Shown piece after piece: positions 36,344 through 45,488 of a stretch of DNA of 64,000 nt. Origin of the DNA: Chitinasiproducens palmae (GTDB taxonomy: Bacteria > Pseudomonadota > Gammaproteobacteria > Burkholderiales > Burkholderiaceae); contig NZ_FNLO01000001.1 of the NCBI RefSeq assembly GCF_900095735.1, forward strand, positions 754,106 through 818,105, read 5' to 3'. The notes beneath the pieces are model-generated. The model was given only the letters and a program-made list of their open reading frames with translations. It was not told the origin of the DNA and ran no database searches. Position numbers and translations under genes: made by a program. Numbering within the stretch: the stretch's first letter is position 1; each line of letters begins with the position of its first letter.

Positions 36344-36910
36344 TCAGCGGTGTTTGTGGTCGAGCATCATCTGGTCGAACAGCGCCTCCAGCAGTTCCGC
36401 AGTCGGCGTCTCGTTGGTGAACAGGATGCCGTACAGCAACGGCGCCACGATCCGCTCGACCAGGAGACTCACCGGCGGAGGCTGTTCCCCGCGCGCGCGC
36501 GCACGCTCGCGAAGCGACTCGACATGCTCGCGCAAGAAGCCATCGCACTTGCACGCACCGACGTAGGCTTCGGTCCCCAGTACGTCGCGAAGCATCGCGC
36601 GGCCGGGTGCCGATGCCATTTCGTCGGCGTATTGCGTGAGCCATGCCAGCACGTCGCCGCGAAAGCTTCCGGTGTCCGCCGGAACCTGGTCGGGCCGCAT
36701 TCGCTCAACGGCCACGTCGGCGAGAAGACCGGCCAGATCGCCCCAGCGACGGTAGATCGTCGATGGGGTGACGCCAGCGCGCGTGGCAATCACCGGCACC
36801 GTCAATGCGGCGCGGTCACGCTCCTGCTGCAGTTCACGGACGGCTCGATGAACCGCGGCCTGCACGCGGGCACTGCGCCCGCCAGGACGCGGGCCAGTTC
36901 TATCGCTCAT
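36344..36910 (-). CDS. TetR/AcrR-family regulator
   Basis: 188-residue repressor. The N-terminal helix-turn-helix includes VIATRAGVTPSTIYRRWGD, and a C-terminal ligand domain follows (TetR_C type with LLYGILFTNETPT). I use the ATG at 36910; one six codons earlier is possible. It is divergent from an MFS transporter and two AAAGC-type palindromes lie between them, so it almost certainly represses that transporter and perhaps itself. Confidence 0.9.
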   Translation of the reverse strand: MSDRTGPRPGGRSARVQAAVHRAVRELQQERDRAALTVPVIATRAGVTPSTIYRRWGDLAGLLADVAVERMRPDQVPADTGSFRGDVLAWLTQYADEMASAPGRAMLRDVLGTEAYVGACKCDGFLREHVESLRERARARGEQPPPVSLLVERIVAPLLYGILFTNETPTAELLEALFDQMMLDHKHR

Positions 36911-36933
36911 GGCTACGCTCAGGACCACCGCAA

Positions 36934-37002
36934 CTAAAGCAAAACATTTGCTTTAGTCGAAGCGCGTCGCTATCATCTTTAAAGCGAACATTTTGCTTTA
37001 AA
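36934..37002. promoter_or_regulatory. Two TetR operators and the MFS promoter
   Basis: Operator 1 (36934-36956) is a perfect 10-bp inverted repeat, CTAAAGCAAA-ACA-TTTGCTTTAG. Operator 2 (36978-37002) has 11-bp arms with one mismatch, TTTAAAGCGAA-CAT-TTTGCTTTAAA. Their centres are 45 bp apart. On the + strand TTGCTT (36948-36953), a 17-base spacer and TATCAT (36971-36976) make a promoter whose -35 lies in operator 1 and whose start site lies in operator 2. Confidence 0.8.
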
Positions 37003-37011
37003 GGAGAGGCC

Positions 37012-38232
37012 ATGTCCACGCAGTCCCCCGTTCCAGGCGGTCAGTCGACCCACGGGCCGCGCGCAGGAACCGGTGCCATGGTGCTTCATTCCGCGACATT
37101 GATCGCCTTCCTTGCCGCTTCCAGCGCCCCCACCCCGCTGTACCGCCTCTACCAACAGCAATGGGGCTTCAGCGCCACCTTGCTGACGCTGGTGTTCGCC
37201 GCCTATGCACTGGCGCTGCTGCTCGCACTCCTGTTACTCGGACGGTTGTCCGACCACATCGGGCGCAGGCCGGTGATTGCGCTTGCGCTGACGCTCGAGC
37301 TTGCTGCCATGGTCGGTTTTCTCTATGCCGATGGACCGGGCTGGCTGCTGGCCGTGCGAACCCTGCAGGGCTTCGCGACCGGCATGGCGACGGCCGCCGT
37401 CGGTGCGGCATTGCTGGACCTCGGCCACGAACGCGGCGCGCTGATAAACAGCGTCGCGCCGATGTTTGGCATGGCGACCGGCGCACTAGGCAGCACCGCG
37501 CTGATGGTGCTTGCGCCCAGCCCGTTGCACACCGTGTTCGCTGTGCTGCTGAGCGTGTTCGTGGCACTGCTTGCGTTGACATGGCGCGCGCCCGAGACAG
37601 TCCGGCACCGCGCCGGTTCATGGGCGAGCCTGCGGCCACGCCTGGCGGTGCCGATGCAGGCGCGCAAGGTGTTCCTTGCGGTGACGCCGGCCAATGTCGC
37701 GGTCTGGATGTTGGGCGGGTTCTATCTGTCGCTGATGCCGTCGCTGATCATCGCGACGACCCACGTCAACACGCCCTGGCTGGGCGGCCTTGTCGTCGCG
37801 GCGCTGACCCTCACCGGCGCCGCCGCAGTGCTTGGCGCGCGCAAGCTGAAAACCTTCACGATCCTCCTGACGGGCGAACTGACCCTGGTCGCCGGGATGG
37901 CGGTGATCCTGACGGCGGCCAACTACGGCCAGGCCGCATTGCTGCTGGTCGGATCGGTCCTGGCCGGCTTCGGTTTCGGCGCAAGCTTCCTTGGCGCGGT
38001 GCGCAGCGTGCTGCCGCTGGCGCAGCCCCACGAACGCGCCACACTGATGGGCGTGTTCTATATCGAAAGCTATCTGGCACACGCCGTGCCGACCATCGCC
38101 GTTGGCTATCTGGCCCAGCAGGTCGGCTTGCTGACGGCGGTGAACGTTTACGGCACGGTGATTTCGGTATTGGCACTGCTGGCCACTGTCCTCCTGTTCA
38201 GGCAGGTCGGCACGTCGGCCGAGCGAGGCTGA
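37012..38232 (+). CDS. MFS transporter
   Basis: 406-residue major facilitator with twelve predicted membrane helices. Motif A is visible between helices 2 and 3 (GRLSDHIGRRPVI). The N-terminus (HSATLIAFLAASSAPTPLYR) is typical of small-molecule/drug efflux proteins of this branch. The ATG at 37012 has AAAGGAGAGG upstream. It is controlled by the divergent TetR gene through the operators between them. Likely an efflux pump; substrate unknown. Confidence 0.9.
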   Translation: MSTQSPVPGGQSTHGPRAGTGAMVLHSATLIAFLAASSAPTPLYRLYQQQWGFSATLLTLVFAAYALALLLALLLLGRLSDHIGRRPVIALALTLELAAMVGFLYADGPGWLLAVRTLQGFATGMATAAVGAALLDLGHERGALINSVAPMFGMATGALGSTALMVLAPSPLHTVFAVLLSVFVALLALTWRAPETVRHRAGSWASLRPRLAVPMQARKVFLAVTPANVAVWMLGGFYLSLMPSLIIATTHVNTPWLGGLVVAALTLTGAAAVLGARKLKTFTILLTGELTLVAGMAVILTAANYGQAALLLVGSVLAGFGFGASFLGAVRSVLPLAQPHERATLMGVFYIESYLAHAVPTIAVGYLAQQVGLLTAVNVYGTVISVLALLATVLLFRQVGTSAERG

Positions 38233-38299
38233 CCGGCTGGACAGGCAGGTGCGCGCAACCTTGTCCGGATGTCTGCCGCGCCGAACGCCGTGCGCCCGC

Positions 38300-38338
38300 G
38301 GTCACGCGGTCACGCAGCCACGCAGCCACGCAGCCACC
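38300..38338. repeat. 8-bp tandem repeat after the MFS gene
   Basis: Five units, two GGTCACGC followed by AGCCACGC variants, in the 345-bp gap between the MFS gene and the zinc-ribbon gene. Nothing else is seen in that gap. Confidence 0.75.
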
Positions 38339-38577
38339 ATAGGCCACCGCCACCCGCTGTCCACGCCAATGCGCGCAAGCGTGGGCGACGCTCGCCGCGC
38401 CAACCGTGTTGCGCGGGCCGGCTGCGGGCTCGCTGGCGGCCGCATGCTTGGTGCGGTTCAGCCATGCGATTGGCATACTACATAGATGCATCACAATCAC
38501 AGCCGGCGCCGCGCAGACACGCGTACACTTCGTCTGCGCCGCACCGTCGCGGCAACGACCACGCAGCCCCCACGACC

Positions 38578-38841
38578 ATGTTCACCTGCCGAAACCAGCC
38601 ATGTCGCGCCGAATGGCAATTGTCCGACATCGACATTGAAAACGAAGGGCAAGGTCTGCTGTTCCGTTGCCCGATCTGCGGCGCGCGCAACCCGGTAATT
38701 CGCCACGACGGCGCCGACGGTATCGTTCGCTATGAACAGACCGACGAATTGGTGCCGGTCACCGGCGCCCGACGCGCGGCGCGGGAAGCCGCGGCGGCGC
38801 CCGGTACGGCGTCGATCCGACGCAAGGGCACCCCGCGATGA
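38578..38841 (+). CDS. Small zinc-ribbon protein coupled to dbpA
   Basis: 87-residue protein with a C4 zinc-ribbon pattern: an N-terminal CRNQPC pair and CPIC about 30 residues later (FRCPICGARNP). The second half is basic and disordered. The frame extends upstream without a better start; the ATG at 38578 is the first that gives a natural N-terminus just before the first cysteine. Its stop overlaps the dbpA start (ATGA), so the two are translated together. A role beside an rRNA helicase, for example RNA binding, is only an inference from that coupling. Confidence 0.72.
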   Translation: MFTCRNQPCRAEWQLSDIDIENEGQGLLFRCPICGARNPVIRHDGADGIVRYEQTDELVPVTGARRAAREAAAAPGTASIRRKGTPR

Positions 38842-40265
38842 GCGCGCAACCACCGCAGTCCACGGACCACTCGTCGAGTCTCGACTTCGCCTCGCTCGAT
38901 CTGCCGGCGCCGGTGCTCGAGAACCTCGCGCGACTCGGCTACGCGACGATGACGCCGATTCAGGCCGCCAGCCTGCCGCTGGCGCTGTCGGGACGCGATA
39001 TCCTCGCGCAGGCCAAGACCGGCAGCGGCAAGACCGCGGCGTTCGGGCTCGCGCTGCTGGCGCGCATCGATGTGCGGGCGCAGGATGCCGCCGGTCCGCT
39101 GTTGCAGGGCCTGGTGTTATGCCCGACCCGCGAGTTGGCCGAACAGGTCAGCCAGGAACTGCGCCGGCTGGCCCGCGCCGAGGACAACGTCAAGATCCTG
39201 ACGCTGTGCGGCGGCACGCCGATGCGTCCGCAACTGGCCAGCCTCGAACACGGCGCCCACGTGGTCGTCGGTACGCCGGGCCGCATTCTCGATGTCCTGG
39301 GCCGCGGCGCGCTGCGTTGCGCCACCCTGCGCACGTTGGTGCTGGACGAGGCGGATCGCATGTTGGACATGGGCTTCCATGACGACATCGTCGCGATCGC
39401 CGACCAGTGCCCGCCCGAGCGTCAGACGCTGCTATTTTCAGCGACCTATCCCGAGGGCATTGCGCGCCTGGGCCGCCGCTTTCTGCGGCAGCCGGTCGAA
39501 GTGAAGCTGGCGGAGCAGCATGATGCACGCACGATCTCCGAACGCTTTTATGAGGTCGACGAGGACCAGCGGCTGCACGCGGTGGGTCTGCTGCTGAATC
39601 ATTTCCGTCCGACCAGCACGCTGGCGTTTTGCAATACCCGCCAGCGTTGCCGCGATCTGGTCGAGGTGCTCAATGCGCAGGGCTTCGAAGCGGTCGCGTT
39701 GCATGGCGAGCTCGACCAGCGCGACCGCGACCAGGTGTTGATCCGCTTTGCGAACCGCAGTGTGTCGGTGCTGGTGGCCACCGACGTGGCCGCGCGCGGG
39801 CTCGACATTGCGCAGTTGGAGGCGGTGATCAATGTCGACGTGACACCCGAGGCTGAGGTTCACGTCCACCGGATCGGCCGCACCGGCCGCGCCGATGCGC
39901 AGGGTGCCGCTTACACGCTGGTCAGCGTCGACGAAATGGGGCGCGCCGCGGCGATCGAAGCGGCCAGCGGCCGCTCACTGAAATGGCACACGCTTGCTGA
40001 GTTGACGCCGGCCGATGGCGGCCGCCTGCGCCCGCCGATGACGACGCTGCAGATCCTCGGCGGCCGCAAGGAGAAGATCCGGCCGGGCGATGTGCTCGGC
40101 GCGCTGACCGGCGAGGCCGGATTGCCCGCCAGCAGTGTCGGCAAGATCGCCATCACCGACATGGCCAGCTACGTCGCCATCGCGCGCGAGCAGGCGGCAG
40201 AGGCCGTGAAGCGCCTGAGCGAAGGCAAGCTCAAGGGCCGCAAGGTCAAGGCGCGTCTCCTGTAA
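38838..40265 (+). CDS. dbpA: ATP-dependent RNA helicase DbpA
   Basis: 475-residue DEAD-box helicase that in E. coli acts on 23S rRNA hairpin 92 during large-subunit assembly. It shows the Q motif (MTPIQAASLP), Walker A AKTGSGKT, DEAD (VLDEADRML), SAT (LLFSATYP) and the helicase C motif HRIGRTGR. The C-terminal ~75 residues form the DbpA-specific RRM-like domain (ILGGRKEKIRPGDVLGAL), which separates it from RhlE. It starts in an ATGA overlap with the zinc-ribbon gene. Confidence 0.95.
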   Translation: MSAQPPQSTDHSSSLDFASLDLPAPVLENLARLGYATMTPIQAASLPLALSGRDILAQAKTGSGKTAAFGLALLARIDVRAQDAAGPLLQGLVLCPTRELAEQVSQELRRLARAEDNVKILTLCGGTPMRPQLASLEHGAHVVVGTPGRILDVLGRGALRCATLRTLVLDEADRMLDMGFHDDIVAIADQCPPERQTLLFSATYPEGIARLGRRFLRQPVEVKLAEQHDARTISERFYEVDEDQRLHAVGLLLNHFRPTSTLAFCNTRQRCRDLVEVLNAQGFEAVALHGELDQRDRDQVLIRFANRSVSVLVATDVAARGLDIAQLEAVINVDVTPEAEVHVHRIGRTGRADAQGAAYTLVSVDEMGRAAAIEAASGRSLKWHTLAELTPADGGRLRPPMTTLQILGGRKEKIRPGDVLGALTGEAGLPASSVGKIAITDMASYVAIAREQAAEAVKRLSEGKLKGRKVKARLL

Positions 40266-40525
40266 TGGGGGCGCGGGGATCGGACGGCGCGCCCCGAGGC
40301 GATCCACGGCATGTCGTCGCGTGCTCGCTGGCCCCCGCCGCCGCAGCCCCGCGATAGCCCCGTCATAGCCCCGCGACAGCCGCGCCACCCAGCCTCGACC
40401 GCGTCACGCCGGCTGTTACGCGCGGCCCCGCGGTCGAGCGTGGACACCGAATGGCCTGTGCGGGTGCACACCGCCGATTCGGCCCGCGCGTTCCTTCGTT
40501 TTCACTTATTCGCCCGGTTCCCACC

Positions 40526-41683
40526 ATGACTGCTCCCGCTCGTTCGCCGGTCGTCGTTGTCGCCCCCGACTCATTCAAGGGCTCGCTGGACGCGGAAGGC
40601 GTGGCCAACGCGATTGCCGATGGTGTGCGCACGGCGTGCCCGCACGTCGCAGTCCGGCTGCTGCCGATGGCCGACGGCGGGGAAGGCACGCTGGACGCGC
40701 TGCTTGCCGCCGGCGGCGTTCGACGGGCGCTCGACGTGTCGGGCGCAAGCGGCGCGCGCTGCCGCGCCGCGCTCGGAATGCTCGACAATGGCGCCGCCGT
40801 CATCGAGTCGGCGCAGATCGTCGGTATCACCGACCCGGTCGGCATGGCTGCGCCAGTCGCCGAGCGCAGCACGCGCGGCGTTGGCGAAGCCATTCGCGCG
40901 TCGCTCGACGCGGGCGCGCAAACGATCTATCTGGCGCTGGGCGGCTCCAGTACCAACGACGGCGGCGCCGGCATGCTGGTCGCGCTGGGCGCGATCCTCA
41001 GCGATGCCGACGGGCGTCCGCTCGAACCCGCACCCGCGGCATTGTCCCGGGCGGCGCGGCTGGACCTGAGCGGACTTGATCCCCGTCTCGCGTCGGTCGA
41101 GCTGGTCGGCCTGTCCGACGTCGACAACCCGCTGCTCGGACCGCATGGCGCAAGCGCGGTCTTCGGTCCGCAGAAAGGCGTCGGCGCGGCGCAGGTCGAA
41201 GCCTTCGACGCGGCACTCGCGGGCTTCGCCAACTGCGCGGAAGCGGCGTTCGGTGCACCGGGCACGCGCGAGCGCGCGGGTGCGGGGGCAGCGGGCGGAC
41301 TCGGGTTCGCGCTGCACCTGCTGAACGCGCGTTTCGAACCCGGCGCGGAGGTCGTGGCACGCGAGATCGGTCTGGACGCGGCGCTGGCGGACGCGGACTG
41401 GATGATCACCGGCGAAGGCCGCTCCGACGCGCAAACGCTGCGCGGCAAGGCGCCTTTCGTAGCAGCGCGACATGCCCGCGATGCTGGCGTGCCGGTCAGC
41501 CTGCTGTCGGGCGGCATCGACCGCGCCGCATTGCCGCTGTTGTCAGAGCACTTCGACGGCTGCTTTTCGCCGGCGCCCGGGCCGCTGAGTCTTGACGAGG
41601 CGATCCGCGACGCCGCGTCACTGCTGCGCGACGCGGGCCGACAGCTGGCCCTGCTTCGCTTTGCGCGATCGCGCACGCGCTGA
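40526..41683 (+). CDS. Glycerate kinase (GarK/GlxK family)
   Basis: 385-residue glycerate 2-kinase of the GarK type, phosphorylating D-glycerate. Signature stretches include VVAPDSFKGSLDAEGVANAI at the N-terminus, ALGGSSTNDGGAGML and GPQKGVG. The frame is open to 40451, but the ATG at 40526 matches the family start. It is a single gene between dbpA and a convergent serine hydrolase; no glyoxylate or glucarate genes are adjacent. Confidence 0.92.
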   Translation: MTAPARSPVVVVAPDSFKGSLDAEGVANAIADGVRTACPHVAVRLLPMADGGEGTLDALLAAGGVRRALDVSGASGARCRAALGMLDNGAAVIESAQIVGITDPVGMAAPVAERSTRGVGEAIRASLDAGAQTIYLALGGSSTNDGGAGMLVALGAILSDADGRPLEPAPAALSRAARLDLSGLDPRLASVELVGLSDVDNPLLGPHGASAVFGPQKGVGAAQVEAFDAALAGFANCAEAAFGAPGTRERAGAGAAGGLGFALHLLNARFEPGAEVVAREIGLDAALADADWMITGEGRSDAQTLRGKAPFVAARHARDAGVPVSLLSGGIDRAALPLLSEHFDGCFSPAPGPLSLDEAIRDAASLLRDAGRQLALLRFARSRTR

Positions 41684-41864
41684 ACGACGTTCCCGGCGCC
41701 TGCGACGCTGCGACGCTGCGAGGCGCGAGCGTCCAGCGGCAGCGCCGGTGCGCACCCGGCGGCCGGCCGACGCATCGGAAAGCAGTCGGGCCATGCCCGC
41801 ACTGCCGGCAGGCGAAACCTCAGCCATGTCCTGGCTGAGGTGGCGCCCGCCCGGGATTGCTCCG

Positions 41865-43097
41865 TCAGGCGCCAGCCTGCCAGTCCGGACGACAGGCCGC
41901 CATCGCCCACATCAAGGCGTCCAGCTCGTTCTGCATCGCCTCCTGCGTGCCGTCCTCCGGCCGCGAATTGAGCAATGCTGACCAGACCAGACCCGTGTGC
42001 GTATGCACGAGCACACTGGTCGTGCCGGACAGACTGCCGAAGTGGAAGGCGTTGGGGCCGCCGGTGTAGATGCTCCAGCCGCAGCCGTAGGGCGTGTAGG
42101 CCTTGTTGCAAGCGGTGCTCAAGGCGTTGACGCTGGTGATCGTCGCGATGCTGCTGGGCTTGAGCAGCGCTGGACCACCCATCTTGTCGGTTGCGGCGAA
42201 CACCGCGGCACCGAAGCGCACCAGGTCGCTGGCGCGGGCGATCCAGCCGCCATGCGAGTCCATCCGCGTGATCGGAAACTGATACGGGAAAGCCGAGTCG
42301 TCGGGGTCGTAGTACCCGGCCTCCGGCGGCTGCGAGCCGGACGTCGCGATCACCATGTCGTCCACCCCGATCGGCGCAAGCACTGCGTTCCGCACGTACG
42401 TGTCATACGGTTGCCCAGTGATCTTCTCGATTACCCGTCCGAGCAGGCAGTAGCCGAAGTTCGAATAGGCGTAGCACTGTCCCGGCATATAGGCCAGCCC
42501 TTGCGTCGCCAACGTCTTGCGGATCAGCGCGTCGTGATCTAGGTCCCAGTACTGGCGAAGGAACATCGGATCGTTGCCGTCGCTGGACCAGCCGCCGCAG
42601 AGGTGCCGCAGCAGATGCTGGATCTGAATCGCGTCGACCTTGCGCGGCGTCTTCGCCGGCACGTCCGCGAACTGGTTGAGCACGCCCTCGCCGGTGAAGA
42701 CGGGCGTTTCCAGCGTCAGCTCGCCCGCCTCGATCAATTGAAAGATTGCCGCCGAGGTGAATGGCTTGGTCACGCTTGCAATACGGAAACGCGTGTCGGT
42801 CGTCACCGGTATCGTGCCGTGGAATTCGGTGTATCCGTAAGCCTGCTCGTAGAAGATCTGCCCGCCCCGACCGAACGACAGCGACATGCCCGGCATGTTC
42901 CACCGTTCGATGAAGCACTTTGCCAGCGCGTCGATGCCGGCATTGCCGGTCACGCTGGTCGTGCAGGCGCCTGCGGCCTTCGGCGGGTTTGTCGGATTCG
43001 GCGCGCCCGCTGCACGCGCGGTGCCTGGCAGCACGAGACCGGCGGCCAGGGCGCCCGTCGCGCCGATGAAGCGACGACGGTCGATGTGTAAGGACAT
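41865..43097 (-). CDS. Exported serine hydrolase (beta-lactamase/class C family)
   Basis: 410-residue penicillin-binding-like serine hydrolase. The catalytic SxxK is in IASVTKPFTSAA, and the YxN motif is in YAYSNFGYCLLG. A twin-arginine-type signal (RRRFIGATGALAAGLVL) at the N-terminus predicts export to the periplasm. The cysteine content (for example CYAYSNFGYC and the CNKAYTPYGC region) suggests disulfides. Family members include esterases, D-aminopeptidases and beta-lactamases; no neighbour narrows this down. It converges on glycerate kinase and is divergent from the zinc alcohol dehydrogenase. Confidence 0.88.
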   Translation of the reverse strand: MSLHIDRRRFIGATGALAAGLVLPGTARAAGAPNPTNPPKAAGACTTSVTGNAGIDALAKCFIERWNMPGMSLSFGRGGQIFYEQAYGYTEFHGTIPVTTDTRFRIASVTKPFTSAAIFQLIEAGELTLETPVFTGEGVLNQFADVPAKTPRKVDAIQIQHLLRHLCGGWSSDGNDPMFLRQYWDLDHDALIRKTLATQGLAYMPGQCYAYSNFGYCLLGRVIEKITGQPYDTYVRNAVLAPIGVDDMVIATSGSQPPEAGYYDPDDSAFPYQFPITRMDSHGGWIARASDLVRFGAAVFAATDKMGGPALLKPSSIATITSVNALSTACNKAYTPYGCGWSIYTGGPNAFHFGSLSGTTSVLVHTHTGLVWSALLNSRPEDGTQEAMQNELDALMWAMAACRPDWQAGA

Positions 43098-43264
43098 GCT
43101 GACGTCTCCTGAGCTAGGGAAAGACCGGACAGCCTCACATGGACCAGCCGGCGTGGTGGATCGCTCGGATCATACCCGCGGCGCGAGGCGGTATGACGAT
43201 TGCTGATCGAACCCCAGCGGTCAGCCATGCTGGCCTTTTCGTTCACTGAGAAGAGAGATTCCCG

Positions 43265-44434
43265 ATGAAAGCGCTCCGCTGGCATGGCAAGAAAGACATC
43301 CGATGTGACAACGTCCCGGACCCGACCATCGAGGAGCCGCGCGACGCGATCATCAAGGTCACGAGCTGCGCGATTTGCGGCTCCGATCTGCACCTGTTCG
43401 ATGGCTTCATGCCCGGCATGAAATGCGGCGACATCATGGGGCACGAGTTCATGGGCGAGGTCGTCGAGGTCGGCAGCGAAAACAAGGCGCTGAAGAAAGG
43501 CGATCGCGTCGTCGTGCCGTTCACGATCTTTTGCGGCGATTGCGACCAGTGCAAGCGCGGCAACTTCTCCGTGTGCGAGCGCAGCAACCGCAACAAGGAT
43601 CTCGCCGACAAGATGTTCGGGCACACGACGGCCGGCTTGTTCGGCTACACGCATTTGACCGGCGGCTACCCGGGTGGTCAGGCCGAGTACGTGCGGGTGC
43701 CGTTCGCCGACAAGACCCACGTGAAGATCCCGGAGGGGCTGACCGACGAACAGGTGCTGTTCCTGGGCGACATCTTCCCGACCGGCTGGCAGGCGGCCGT
43801 GCAATGCGACATCGAGCCGACCGACACCGTGGCGATCTGGGGCGCGGGGCCGGTCGGCCAGATGGCGATCCGCAGTGCCGTGCTGCTCGGCGCCAAGCAG
43901 GTGATCTCGATCGACAACGTGCCGGAGCGCCTGGCGATGGCCGAAGCCGGCGGTGCAGTGCCAATCAACTTGGACGAAGAAAGCGTGCTGGAACGGCTGA
44001 AGGACCTGACCCAGGGCAAGGGTCCGGAGAAGTGCATCGACGCGGTCGGCATGGAAGCACACGCAACGCGCTCGCTGGACTCGATGTACGACCGCGTCAA
44101 GCAGGCGGTGATGCTCGAAAGCGATCGGCCGCACGTGCTGCGCGAGATGATGTACGTGTGTCGCCCGGCCGGCATCCTGTCGATTCCAGGCGTGTACGGT
44201 GGCCTGATCGACAAAGTGCCGTTCGGCATGGCGATGAACAAGGGCCTCACGTTCCGGATGGGCCAGACGCACGTCAATCGCTGGACCGACGACCTGCTCA
44301 AGCGCATCGAATCGGGTCAGATCGATCCCTCGTTCGTGATTACCCATACCGTTTCGCTGGAGGAAGGACCGGCGATGTACAAGACCTTCCGTGACAAGGA
44401 GGACGGCTGCATCAAGGTCGTGCTCAAGCCCTAA
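43265..44434 (+). CDS. Zinc-dependent alcohol dehydrogenase (formaldehyde dehydrogenase-like)
   Basis: 389-residue medium-chain dehydrogenase. The catalytic zinc site begins with the Cys in [11 protein letters not shown] and the His-Glu in GHEFMGEV; the structural zinc cysteines are in [15 protein letters not shown]; the NAD-binding Gly motif is [10 protein letters not shown]. It resembles the glutathione-independent formaldehyde dehydrogenase-like branch (long loops around [19 protein letters not shown]), but substrate is not certain. GAGAGA lies upstream of the ATG. A membrane protein gene follows after 25 bp, so the two likely form an operon. Confidence 0.9.
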   Translation: MKALRWHGKKDIRCDNVPDPTIEEPRDAIIKVTSCAICGSDLHLFDGFMPGMKCGDIMGHEFMGEVVEVGSENKALKKGDRVVVPFTIFCGDCDQCKRGNFSVCERSNRNKDLADKMFGHTTAGLFGYTHLTGGYPGGQAEYVRVPFADKTHVKIPEGLTDEQVLFLGDIFPTGWQAAVQCDIEPTDTVAIWGAGPVGQMAIRSAVLLGAKQVISIDNVPERLAMAEAGGAVPINLDEESVLERLKDLTQGKGPEKCIDAVGMEAHATRSLDSMYDRVKQAVMLESDRPHVLREMMYVCRPAGILSIPGVYGGLIDKVPFGMAMNKGLTFRMGQTHVNRWTDDLLKRIESGQIDPSFVITHTVSLEEGPAMYKTFRDKEDGCIKVVLKP

Positions 44435-44459
44435 CATCCGCGTCCATCGGAGGATCGAC

Positions 44460-45056
44460 ATGGCTTCAACGTTGCAAAAGGCAAGTAGCGCGGCGCCCAC
44501 CGTCGCACGCGGCCTCGGCTGGTTCAGCATCGCGCTGGGCGTCACCGAACTGCTGGTGCCGCGCGCCGTGGCGGCATTCGCCGGCAGCACCGCGTCACCT
44601 GGCCGGGTCCGCCTGTATGGCCTGCGCGAGATCGCTTGCGGGATCGGCCTGCTGCGCGCCAACAACCCGCGCGGTTTCGTCTGGGCGCGCCTGGCGGGCG
44701 ATGCGGTGGACCTCGCCACCGTCGGTGCCGACGCGGGCGCCAGCGCGCAGGCGCGCCAACGCGCCGCCGTGGCCGCGGTAGGACTGGCCGGGGTGGCCAC
44801 GCTGGACCTCGGCACGGCTGCCGCACTGGAATACGAACAGCGCCGCGGCCGACGCCGCAGCGCCGGCGGCGCGGTGTCGGCCAATGCGGCCCGCCGCTAC
44901 GTGTCGCGCAGCGGCTTCCCCCGCGTTGCCGAGGCGATGCGTGGCGAGGCCAGCCGCGACTTCACCGTGCCGCGCGACATGGCCACCCCGGACGCGTTGC
45001 GCGCGTATGGCAGGCCGCCGCGGTCGACCGAACGCTTCCCGAACGCACAGCGCTGA
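44460..45056 (+). CDS. Conserved membrane-associated protein of unknown function
   Basis: 198-residue protein with two or three moderately hydrophobic segments in the first 125 residues (GLGWFSIALGVTELLVP, later VAAVGLAGVATLDLGTAAAL), like the DUF4267-type small membrane proteins. The C-terminal ~70 residues are basic and hydrophilic. GGAGGA precedes the ATG by about five bases. It follows the alcohol dehydrogenase by 25 bp. I cannot assign a function. Confidence 0.75.
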   Translation: MASTLQKASSAAPTVARGLGWFSIALGVTELLVPRAVAAFAGSTASPGRVRLYGLREIACGIGLLRANNPRGFVWARLAGDAVDLATVGADAGASAQARQRAAVAAVGLAGVATLDLGTAAALEYEQRRGRRRSAGGAVSANAARRYVSRSGFPRVAEAMRGEASRDFTVPRDMATPDALRAYGRPPRSTERFPNAQR

Positions 45057-45195
45057 GCGAGACTTGGTCGAAACGGCGCGGCAACGCGCCGGCAAAGCCG
45101 GCGACGATGGCGGCGCGCGGGCCCGACCGGTCGGGCCGACAGCCACGTGACAAGCGCCGCATGGTCAGCCGGCGCAGTGACTGTTGCACGCAGTG

Positions 45196-45258
45196 GTCGA
45201 CGTTTATGCAGTGACAGTCGACGCTTGTGCCGCAACGGTCGACGCTTGCGCTAAAGGG
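45196..45258. repeat. 21-bp tandem repeat, three copies, prfC leader
   Basis: GTCGACG(C/T)TT starts recur at 45196, 45217 and 45238, giving a 21-bp period with some divergence between copies. The array lies in the 432-bp gap before prfC and directly precedes the 13-bp array. Confidence 0.75.
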
Positions 45259-45278
45259 CAGCTGCGCGCAGCGCTGGC

Positions 45279-45368
45279 GGTGAACGGCAGCGGTGAACGG
45301 CAGCGGTGAACGGCAGCGGTGAACGGCAGCGGCGAACTGCAGCGGTAAGCCGCAGCAGTAAGCGGCAG
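45279..45368. repeat. 13-bp tandem repeat, about seven copies, prfC leader
   Basis: GGTGAACGGCAGC repeats at 45279, 45292, 45305 and 45318, then continues in diverged form at 45331, 45344 and 45357. It ends 120 bp before the prfC start, so it lies in or just before the prfC leader. Nothing else, such as a gene, is seen in the gap. Confidence 0.85.
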
Positions 45369-45488
45369 GGTCGCGCCGATGACGTGTATGATCCGGCCAC
45401 GCTCCATTTACTCTCCTGCCCGGTTCCTCGCGCATGCTTGCGGCATGTGTCGCGGCCTGACCGGGTTGGACCGCTCCGCCCTCATCGC

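Noticed and set aside
45196..45368. CRISPR array or iterons of an origin.
   Set aside because: Repeats abut with no spacers, and no replication or partition gene is present.
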